From Ascoidea rubescens DSM 1968 (Eukaryota; Ascomycota; Saccharomycetes; Ascoideales; Ascoideaceae), in the NCBI RefSeq assembly GCF_001661345.1, contig NW_017962917.1, forward strand, positions 682,001 through 746,000: 64,000 nt of DNA, given 5' to 3'. The notes below the pieces were generated by a model. That model had not been told where the DNA came from. It saw only the letters and a program-made list of their open reading frames with translations, and did not search any database. Below, one piece after another: positions 21,357 through 29,756 of this stretch. The translations under genes and the position numbers were made by a program. How positions within the stretch are numbered: position 1 is the stretch's first letter; each line of letters opens with the position of its first letter.

Positions 21357-23354
21357 ATGGTTGGAAGAAACCCATTATCCATAAGCTCATTGATCAACAA
21401 CGATAGCGAAATCGTAAACAACTACAAACAACCAAATTATAATAATTCCTTTGAAAATGAGAACAGCCCTGGGAATCATAATGGAAATAATGCAAAGACC
21501 CCTGATCATTCAAAGCAAAACACTAATACTACCGGTTTATCTCAGAGCTTAAAATTAAGTTCAAATTATGCCATAAATGATGATTCTGATTCTGATCTTG
21601 AATTGTCTGATAGCAATGGAGCTTTACAAAATACAAAGAAAAAAGCTAATATCAAGTCTATGGACAAACTATCCTTGTCTAATTATGGAAGTAGCAAGAA
21701 GTCTTCATTTTCATCATCTGGAATCCCAACTCATCAGTTTAATATTATAAAATACAATAACAATAGCACTACCACTGCTACTAATAATAATGCTAATGCT
21801 AATGCTAATGCTAATTTTAATGTTAATAGTGTTGAGAAGATTTCAATATGCAAATGGGTGAACTGTGATAAAAAATTTCACTCCTTAGATAAATTAGTTC
21901 GTCATATTAACAACGATCATATTGGGATTCGACAGTCAAAATATAAATGTGAATGGAATGGGTGTTTAAGATTTGGAGTTAATCAACCAAGTAGATTTGC
22001 ACTAGTTTCTCATTTAAGATCACATACGGGAGAAAAACCATTTTATTGTATTGTGCCAGAATGCTCAAGAAATTTTACAAGATCAGATGCTTTAACAAAA
22101 CATATGAGAACAGTTCATAATAATATTCCACATATTGACGATGACAATCAGTATAATGAGCAACACAATATTAATAAACTGACCATGAAAATGAAAAGTG
22201 GATCGAATGATAATAACAGTAATGGTAATAGTAACAATAACAATAACAATAACAACAATGATAATGATTTCAGTAATGAGGTGAAAAGGTATAATTTTCC
22301 TTGGTGGTTTGAAAATAAAAATTTGTTTTCCAATAGGAAAAACAAAATATCGAATTTTATTGATAGCGATAATGAAGAAAATGATAGTAATATAAAGAAC
22401 AATAAGAATACTATTAACTATGGTGTTAATTACGATATCAATTATGATAATAATTATGACAACATTGACCTATTAAATGATAAAAGATTTCAACATGAGA
22501 GAAACGCTAGAACTCGATTTAAACAATTGATTAAATTATTTAACAACAAGGGAAACAATAACCAAATTAATAAAGAACTGCTATTGGCCGAGTTATTATT
22601 TAACAATCCAAATGACGATTGCAAAATTATCAAGATTAATATCAAGAATACTATAAATAATACAAATAATAATTTAATACTTAATAGCATCCATGATAGC
22701 GATTACCTTAATGATGAAATCAATTTGGATTATAATGACTATTATAATCACAATCATAATACAAATGGCAATAGGAACAATTTCAGTAATAACCTTCATA
22801 ACAGTATAAGTAATGATGGCAGTATAAATATTGGAAATATAGGCCAGACAAATAAGAAAAGAAGATTATCCAATAAATCAAATGGATATCAGGAGATTTA
22901 TTCCAATAACAATTATAATAACAACAATTACTATAATAATGACAATGACAATGATAATAATGACAACGACAATGATAATAATGATATTAGAGAGAATAAA
23001 AGACCTTTAACGAAATTTCAGAGAGAGATTATCGAACAAATAATGTATACACTCTCAACAAATGATAATGATAACCATAGTGATAATGACAATGACAATG
23101 ACAATGACAATGACAATGATAATATGGACAACATAGAGAAGACTGAGAATATAAATGAATTGAATGGGATATACAATAGATTGAAAAGAAAATTAGGGTG
23201 GAGTCTAGAGGTTAAGGAGTTATTAGAAAAGGATTTAAGAAAAGTTATGAAGGAAAAAGAAGAACTTTGGTATAAGAAAGAGGTTTTATTAGATACTACT
23301 TTTAAGATGGAATTGAATGAAAAACTTGAAAAGAGATTAATTAAAAATGATTAA
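21357..23354 (+). CDS. C2H2 zinc-finger protein, Iec1-like (INO80 complex)
   Basis: The protein has 665 residues from ATG 21357; the frame is open further upstream but only from a GTG. Three GLI/ZIC-type C2H2 fingers lie near residues 161-250: CKWVNCDKKF..LVRHINNDH, CEWNGCLRFG..LVSHLRSH and CIVPECSRNF..LTKHMRTVH, joined by the linker HTGEKPF. The phrase NQPSRFALVSHLRSHTGEK is, from memory, typical of fungal Iec1, a DNA-binding subunit of the INO80 nucleosome remodeller described in fission yeast. Most of the rest is Asn/Asp-rich low complexity. A charged coiled-coil-like C-terminus (YNRLKRKLGWSLEVKELLEK) also looks conserved. A sequence-specific transcription factor is the alternative. Confidence 0.65.
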   Translation: MVGRNPLSISSLINNDSEIVNNYKQPNYNNSFENENSPGNHNGNNAKTPDHSKQNTNTTGLSQSLKLSSNYAINDDSDSDLELSDSNGALQNTKKKANIKSMDKLSLSNYGSSKKSSFSSSGIPTHQFNIIKYNNNSTTTATNNNANANANANFNVNSVEKISICKWVNCDKKFHSLDKLVRHINNDHIGIRQSKYKCEWNGCLRFGVNQPSRFALVSHLRSHTGEKPFYCIVPECSRNFTRSDALTKHMRTVHNNIPHIDDDNQYNEQHNINKLTMKMKSGSNDNNSNGNSNNNNNNNNNDNDFSNEVKRYNFPWWFENKNLFSNRKNKISNFIDSDNEENDSNIKNNKNTINYGVNYDINYDNNYDNIDLLNDKRFQHERNARTRFKQLIKLFNNKGNNNQINKELLLAELLFNNPNDDCKIIKINIKNTINNTNNNLILNSIHDSDYLNDEINLDYNDYYNHNHNTNGNRNNFSNNLHNSISNDGSINIGNIGQTNKKRRLSNKSNGYQEIYSNNNYNNNNYYNNDNDNDNNDNDNDNNDIRENKRPLTKFQREIIEQIMYTLSTNDNDNHSDNDNDNDNDNDNDNMDNIEKTENINELNGIYNRLKRKLGWSLEVKELLEKDLRKVMKEKEELWYKKEVLLDTTFKMELNEKLEKRLIKND

Positions 23355-23467
23355 TTAATAATCGATGTATATTAAAAGTGAAATTGGTAAATATAGTATA
23401 GTTGATTTTTTTTTTTTTTTTTGTATTTTATTTTATTTCGTTGTAATTTTAAATTAGTTTGGTTGAA

Positions 23468-24011
23468 TTATGTATTACTGTTACAAAGACCATCTGTTAC
23501 TTGATGAATCAAATCATTACAAATTAATAACAAGTTATTTTTCTCATCAATTTTTTGTAATCTTTTTTTCTCCAATTGAATTAATTGATTCTGTAAAAGA
23601 TTTATGGTATTTAATTGATCATCAGTGGAAACACCCGCACCAGGTAAAGACTCTATTATTTTCAAGATTTGTCTTGTTTTCAATATTATATCGGTCGATA
23701 ATTCCTTAACAGTATTTTCAAAGATTTTAGGATCAGCTATTTGACTTTGAGAATCAGACATTTTCTCTTCACCTTGAGCAGGTATAAAATCATGATATGA
23801 ACTGACATAAAATAATGAAGCATAAAATTGCTCAACAAGCTGCAAAAAATAAACAATATCAACAAAAAAATGCAAAACAGCAAAACAATAAGAAGGATGA
23901 GAGAAGGTTAGAGATACAAGATGTTAAAGACAAAACTAATAATAGAATGAAAAACTATTTCAAACATACCTGGTCAAGACAAACCTGTAATTGAGTGATT
24001 CTATCGGACAT
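23468..24011 (-). CDS. SRB7: MED21/SRB7, Mediator middle-module subunit (one intron)
   Basis: Exon 1 (24011-23970) encodes MSDRITQLQVCLDQ and exon 2 (23839-23468) continues LVEQFYASLFYVSSYHDF. Together they give 137 residues, close to the 140 of yeast Srb7. The conserved core ELSTDIILKTRQILKIIESL and the start match Srb7 very well. The intron (23969-23840, 130 nt) begins GTATGT and ends TTTTTTGCAG in phase 0, with a CTCTAAC-like branch site near 23907-23913. Med21 pairs with Med7 as the hinge of the Mediator middle module in RNA polymerase II transcription. An ATG inside exon 2 (MSDSQSQ) could mislead annotation if the intron is missed. A 3' poly-T tract at about 23407-23422 follows the upstream convergent gene. 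Confidence 0.95.
23840..23969 (-). other. spliceosomal intron of SRB7
   Basis: 130 nt with GTATGT at the 5' splice site and TTTTTTGCAG at the 3' site. Removing it joins two coding parts that both match Srb7, which supports the intron strongly. Confidence 0.9.
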
Positions 24012-24471
24012 GAGAAAAATTATTATTATATATTCATAAGAGCTGATTCTGATAAAGTGAAGATGATTTATATTTGAATAATCTGAACATTTGAATAAAA
24101 AACGAAAACCAATAATGTGGTTGAATATTCAGAGAGGGTAACTTTATGATTCGGAGACCGAGAAAAGACGATTGTGAAGGAAAACCACGTGAGTGTTCCG
24201 AACTCGAACATTGCATATTCCGCTTTTGAAATTTCCGGTATCGTTTTGTTCGAGATATTTGCAAAAAATGGTGAATTTGGAACTAGTCTTTTGGGATAAT
24301 AGCAAAATGAAAGGGATTGAATAGAGAGGTGAGCATTCAGATATTACTATCGAAAAATTACTGCTAAGAATATAATAGAATTTATCTATAATACTTGGAG
24401 AAATATTGGTCAACAAATACAAAAGATGCAGTTCTAAAATTAATCGGAATTGGCACTTCAACGAAATTGCA
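24012..24471. promoter_or_regulatory. upstream region of SRB7
   Basis: 460 bp between SRB7 and the next plus-strand ORF. A CACGTG E-box at 24185-24190, the core of Cbf1/bHLH sites, lies about 175 bp before the SRB7 start. No gene is seen. Confidence 0.35.
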
Positions 24472-24711
24472 ATGTCTCGCTCTATTCTTCCCCTTATAGG
24501 ACATGTATTTTGCAAAATCAACCTGCAAAAGATAAATAGTATAATAGGTGATTATCCGAGTCCTGAAAAGTTCTTTGATTATTTCAAACAACTCTTCCCG
24601 GAAATGACTTCAATCAAGAAAATATCAGCTGCAGAACCTAAAGGGTTAAAACAATTAACTAATAAACAACTAATTAATAAACAATTATTAATATTACTCG
24701 AAAAATTTTAA
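24472..24711 (+). CDS. hypothetical 79-residue ORF
   Basis: From ATG 24472 this frame reads about 79 residues, including LPLIGHVFCKINLQK and PSPEKFFDYFKQLF, and ends with Gln/Leu/Asn-rich helices. Composition looks protein-like rather than repeat-derived. A spacing like YPSPEKFFDYFK is faintly reminiscent of helix-hairpin-helix ends of XPF/Mus81-family nucleases, but no catalytic part lies nearby, so this is only a hint. It may be a gene fragment, the last exon of a spliced gene, or chance. Confidence 0.3.
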   Translation: MSRSILPLIGHVFCKINLQKINSIIGDYPSPEKFFDYFKQLFPEMTSIKKISAAEPKGLKQLTNKQLINKQLLILLEKF

Positions 24712-25478
24712 AAGCAAGTCACCATAAATTAAACAAATCCAACATTCACAGTTCCAAACTCAAAGGTTCGCACACATAGACCAGGAAATAGCCATCTCTC
24801 AAAAAGATTTCATACTTGCAAAGATTTCATCAAAGTTGATGATACCAGCAGATATGAAATTTAGGATATCTCAACAAAAAATGATTTTACTGTTTTTTCT
24901 TAAATAGCTGGGTTTTAGTTATTTGATTTTTTTTTTTACTTGTTTTTTTTTTATCTTATTAGATTTTTAGAATTTTCAGAATCTTAATAATTTTTAGATA
25001 GCTTAGATTAATTGTATTATGACACAGATACATATTGCTATTAAATTAATTAACTGAGAGAGCTAGTTATTTAATAAAATTTTTATTGAAATTTAGAATC
25101 AATATTTTAAAAAGAATTTGCAGTAAAATTATAATTTAATAATAATATGATATAATGTGGTGAAGAATATAAAATGGCATAGAATGATATTATTTTATTC
25201 AGTAATTTAGACAATTGAATAGCCGATTTGAAAACAAGTGGAATTATTAATTATATAGATCGGATTAACACAAACTTCGCCGGTAAGCCATATTCTTTGA
25301 AATATTAAATCTTAATGACTTCAAATGTAATATCTAATAAAAAATTTTCTGTTTCCACAAACACCGTTACAATTATTTGGGATTCAATTTTAACCTTCCG
25401 GTTTTGCTGATACACAAGATCTAGAACTCGAAATTCAAAATAAACCTGCAAAAAATATCGATGGGCAAAATTAATAAA
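24712..25478. other. AT-rich intergenic DNA
   Basis: I see no gene or RNA in this interval. It contains T- and A-rich runs and lies at the 3' side of BUD13. Confidence 0.5.
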
Positions 25479-26319
25479 TTATCTAAAGTTCATTATTATT
25501 TTGTTAATAAAAGCAGACAAAAGCTGCCGTTTCTTTATCTTATCCTGATTTATTTCACCCATTTCCACCCAAAACCCTCAGCTCAAACCCATTTGATCTA
25601 TCAACACCATCCCATCTCCAGCCTGGAACAATGCCAAACCGATTTGGTGGACTTGGTCGCGTGCTAATTTGTATGGTCAGATACTTGGTCTCCTTTGCTT
25701 CCTGTTTAAACCTAGTGAGTGGGTCATCAGACGACAATAGCATAGCTCTCTTTTTCTGCTCACGCGTCTTGTTTCTGACTTTTTGGCTTTTATTATTCGT
25801 ATTTTGTTCAACGTTATCCAAATCACCATTTTCAGAAACATCCCCTTGCTTCTTTTTTGTTTTGGAACTTATGATTGCTGAGTCATCCTCTTTATTGTTG
25901 CAATTATTATTATCGTTGCAAATCGTGTTCAACCTTTTCCTATCTCCATTGGAATCTCCTCTGCTATCGCTGCCGGTGTCTTTATTGTTGTTAATAATGC
26001 TTGACTCATCGGATGAAACCACAGGTTTGCTGATTTTATTGTTATCTTTATAGCATATCACTTCGTTTGTCCCGATTCTCTTCCATAAATGTTTCTTCTT
26101 TGCAATTCTGTGTTCACCGTTACCAATGACTTGATTGTTGTTTTGTCTGCTATTCTTGTTGCCTTTGGACTGCTGGAAATTGTTTGATAATGACGTGAAA
26201 TCGTTCTCGTCGATAATTGTTGTTGATGATCTTAATGCTGAGAACCGAGTTGTGCTCCTTCTCTTCTTTTGCTTGGAGCTCAAATGATGTTGATTAAGGT
26301 AATCAGATACACTGCCCAT
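25479..26319 (-). CDS. BUD13: BUD13, RES-complex splicing factor, with a C-terminal frame change
   Basis: Starting at ATG 26319 ([14 protein letters not shown], like the family's N-terminus) the main frame reads 254 residues and stops at 25555. The C-terminal hallmark is clear: [20 protein letters not shown], then GFE. Bud13 joins Pml1 and Snu17 in the RES complex, which helps splicing and nuclear retention of unspliced pre-mRNA. After GFELR the main frame leaves the family pattern. The +1 frame continues with [19 protein letters not shown] and runs to a stop at 25479, as the Bud13 tail should. The junction is GAGCTGAGGGTTTTGG. A one-base assembly error, a real mutation or +1 frameshifting are all possible. 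The Asn/Ser/Lys-rich middle is typical. The TTG-started N-terminal extension is not credible. Confidence 0.85.
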
Positions 26320-26660
26320 GGTTATACGGACAATTGGCAAGTAACTAGCAAGAAAAACCAAAGCATCTAAATATCGGTGGATTAAACAACAGTTTGATGG
26401 AACAAAAACAATAGTTCCATCATTGGTTATACTCCAATAATACTTGCAAGTTAAAGTCTGTTTGGATATCCGGTCACTTTTAAAGGGTCTCGTGCACGTA
26501 AGTCGGTATTCCTAATTGATACACCAATGAATTTCTATTAGATCCGGTCTGAAGTGTCTTCCGGTTGGATATTTCTCTTGAAATTTCGAACTTCCATTTG
26601 TCATAATTCCTGAGATATTGTACTTTTGGGCAAGTTGGATTAATTCAAAAATAAAGTATT
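26320..26660. other. intergenic upstream of BUD13
   Basis: About 340 bp with no clear gene. It forms the 5' flank of BUD13 and leads into the degenerate fragments to the right. Confidence 0.35.
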
Positions 26661-27284
26661 TCATCCAATCTATTTGCCTGACTGGGACAACAGTCAGCGA
26701 GAAGTGGAATCTTTCAAGGACCTAAATAGAATATACACAAACTATTGTATTGAAGGAAGTTGCCATCCATTAGTTTTGAAGACCATTCAAACACATTCGT
26801 ATCAAGATATAATAAAACTTATAAAAAAATTTCAACTAAGACTGATTCATTACAAAACAATAGATTGAAATTAAAGAATATTTCAAACTTGGAAAATATT
26901 CATTAAATTAAATTTTCAATTAATCTTAATTCTGATAATCAATTAATCCATTGATCAAAGACTAAAAGTGTTTATTTGAGATTTTTAATTGAAGTAAAAC
27001 ATTGGATATTTTTTTTAAGTGAAATTTTGAGTAACGATTTTAATTTTTTGATGCGTAATTATATTGAATCATATTATTTTAATTCAATTACAAGTGGGCT
27101 ATTTACCCAATTAGATATAAATTTTGATTCAATAATGACAACTTTTTTAACAATCAAAATTTTTTTAGAAAAGGTTGAGAAACTGGAACAAGAGTTCATA
27201 ATTATATGGAATCAAGGGAGGAACGTCCGTAAACAATCAATAAAACAATATATTTATACAAGTGGATTGAAAAAAACAAGATGA
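26661..27284 (+). pseudogene. unidentified protein fragments, probably decayed
   Basis: Two plus-strand stretches look protein-like. One, about 26674-26868, includes ESFKDLNRIYTNYC. The other, about 26985-27284, includes FNFLMRNYIESYYFN and KVEKLEQEFIIIWNQG. They lie in nearby frames separated by stops, and neither has a credible start. The second is helical, with alternating hydrophobic residues. I do not recognise the family. They may be remnants of one gene, or exons of a spliced one. Confidence 0.3.
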
Positions 27285-27624
27285 CGCTGATAAAGACAGG
27301 TGAAAAGCAAACTAGACGTTATTATGATAAATTAGATCTGATTTCTATTGATAGGTGATACTATTGGAGAATGCAACAAACCCAAGAAACTTGTGTGAAT
27401 AAGGTGGCGAAAGCAAAGTTGGTACCGGATAGAGTAATTTGGTAGAGGATGCATGTTGAGGTTAGGATGAGTAGAAATACATGTTATTGCAGATTGATTG
27501 CTTTTTATGTATAAAGCAAGAAACAATTTCCAATGTTTTTGATATGAATAGAGGAATATTTGGTCAAGTGTGATTACTCTGAGTTAGTTGCAGTACAAGA
27601 ATAAGTCAAATACAAGCTATAAAA
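27285..27624. other. short intergenic stretch
   Basis: 340 bp between the fragments and the decayed LRR gene. I see no feature in it. Confidence 0.35.
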
Positions 27625-29166
27625 ATGCAGTTGCTAACTTTTTTGAACGAAAACTCGGAATATGTTTACACACTGTTTAACAAACTACCAGATTTTGTTT
27701 TCCAGCGTATATTAAATGATATATCAATTGATAAAGTTGCTCTATTCATATTATCAAACAGTGAATCGCTAAGAAAAAAAGCGTATGGTGTATTATTCGA
27801 TACAGTTGAAGTGATTGACCAAGATATAAAACCTGAATACTTATCAGTCAAGAAAATTTTGAAACCGTTGACGTTAAAACCGCACTTAATTTTACAAATT
27901 AAAGATGTTTCGTTATTCAAAAATCAATTAGGTCATTTTACAAAATGTTTTGTTGCAAACCTTAGAATTTTATCCAGTGCACTAGATGGAAACAAATACA
28001 TGCTTCCCACAATGTTTTATTCTTTAAAGCAATTGTTTGTGTTAGCATTTTTTGAAACAACAATTACAAAAAAATTTTCACTTTCTGAGTTTGATATCAC
28101 AAATACTTTGAATGCGTATAAGTGAGAATTTATATTTGATCCAAACAAATGGCAAACTGACAAGGCTTTTATGAAAAAAATATACAAAAATGATAACAAC
28201 TACTACACACTATTCAGTTTTGATCGAATTAAACCAATAAATTCCAACTCTTCAAAAAATCTATTGAAGAAAAGAAATATTCCAACCCCATTTGATAGCT
28301 CTATATTATCAAATGTGAAATGTTTAAATATGTCTCATCAAAATATTTGGGCAATTAAATAATTACCAGTTTTAGTTAATTTGAACAGTCTTGATCTATT
28401 TCATAATCAACTAGGAATGCTAACTGATTTATCAATGTTGACCGATTTGATTGATTTAAAGCAGTGAGTCTGTTTGAAGAATCTCAATTTATCAAACAAA
28501 TATTTGCTTTTTTTTCAAATATCAGTTTGAATAATTTGGAAACATTGTCATTATCTGGAAATAATACTAGAGAAATTGGAAATTCAAATACACTTCCTAA
28601 CCTATTAAAACTTGAGTTATCATCTAATAAGCTATCTACAAACCACAATCTACAGCAGTTTCCATCACTAAATGACTTGAATCTTGGTGCAATCGACAAT
28701 TTTCGATATCACTCATATAGGTATACTCAAACACTTACGGGTTATTCATTTAAAAGCCGGAAATGTTGATTCAATAAAAGGATTAGAAAAACTACCAAAA
28801 CTAGACTCAATGGTGTTGAGTATAACAAAGCAAAATTCAATTATAAAATTTCCAAAACTTGCTAACTTAATAACATTAAATTTAAGTATACACTACACTC
28901 CAGGATTAAATATCTATGGAATATTTCCAAAATTAAAAAGATTAGATTTATATTTCAAGAGTATCCAAAATCGAGGTTCTTGATTTAAGAGATAATCGAA
29001 TTGAAAGAATCGAGAAGTTAAGAAATACTCCAAGCTGGTTCGGCGTATTGAAAAGCACATCCGGTGAGAAAGCTGCCGAAAAGCCTGAAAAACCAGAGAA
29101 TATGAAGAAGATTGAATATGACAATAACAAAGACGATAAGGGTAAGGGTCTAATCAAATACTCCTG
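27625..29166 (+). pseudogene. decayed F-box/leucine-rich-repeat gene
   Basis: From ATG 27625 the first 166 codons read a plausible F-box-like start (LPDFVFQRILNDISIDKVAL). A TGA at 28123 interrupts, yet the same frame continues as protein to 28362 with LRR text (VKCLNMSHQNIWAIK). Further in-frame stops follow near 28360 and 28465, and later parts resume in other frames: LETLSLSGNNTREIGNSN and LLKLELSSNKLSTNHNLQQF at 28.53-28.68 kb, HLRVIHLKAGNVDSIKGLE at 28.73-28.98 kb, and LDLRDNRIERIEKLRN near 29.0 kb. The repeat consensus is the 22-residue SDS22-like type. The general plan (F-box-like domain, long linker, LRRs) matches the gene at 47.5 kb, so it is a broken paralogue. At least four interruptions are visible, and transcription is not expected to give a full protein. 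Confidence 0.8.
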
Positions 29167-29756
29167 AGGTTTGAAAGATCTTCCAAAGAAATGCCAAATA
29201 GTAAGTCATGACCCTTCAAATCCTAAGAAAACCTAATTTACATGTTCTCCATATAGATAGGTTTATTTGAGAGTGACATATCGATGCACTTTGCGATAGA
29301 GTTGGCAATAAATTCTACATTTTGAGATTTTATATTTTATAGCACCTCAAAACACCACCTAGCACTATAGATAGCTCCTCTAGGCCCTCCAGGCTCTCCA
29401 GGCCCTGCCCGTGGGCCCCGTGACCCACGGCGGGTGGGTGCGGCGCGGACCCTGGGCCTTTGTTGACGCCCGTCGCTGCAGCAGACGACGTCTTTCGCTG
29501 GGATTGTCTCTTTCTGTCTCTGGTCGTCCTTATTCTCTGCAACCACTTAACCACTTATATATTCCTTCTTTCTCGCCTCACAATCGATCGCTTTTTTTCT
29601 CCTGCCGTTATCCAAGAGACTGACTATATCAATTGCTTCTTGCTATTCCATATATTGTTTTTGCTTTGCTTTTCCTCCTTTTCCCTACTTCTTTGTGTGT
29701 GGTTCCACTATTCTATCTAACCTTTTTTCTTCTCCCACCTGTTCTTTTAGCTCAGA
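29167..29756 (+). promoter_or_regulatory. GPH1 upstream region with GC-rich island
   Basis: Before GPH1 there is a short, very GC-rich patch (about 29371-29480) containing repeated CCTCCAGG/CTCCAGG words and the inverted repeat CCGTGGG (29409-29415) / CCCACGG (29424-29430). TATATA at 29556-29561 lies about 200 bp before the ATG. The last 100 bases are a pyrimidine-rich leader ending TTCTTTTAG close to the ATG, which might hide a 5'-UTR intron. I see no AGGGG stress element, which one might expect for GPH1. Confidence 0.4.

Noticed and set aside
23468-23875. MED21 as an unspliced ORF starting inside exon 2
   Set aside because: Splice sites and the upstream exon restore the family's conserved start, so the unspliced model is incomplete.
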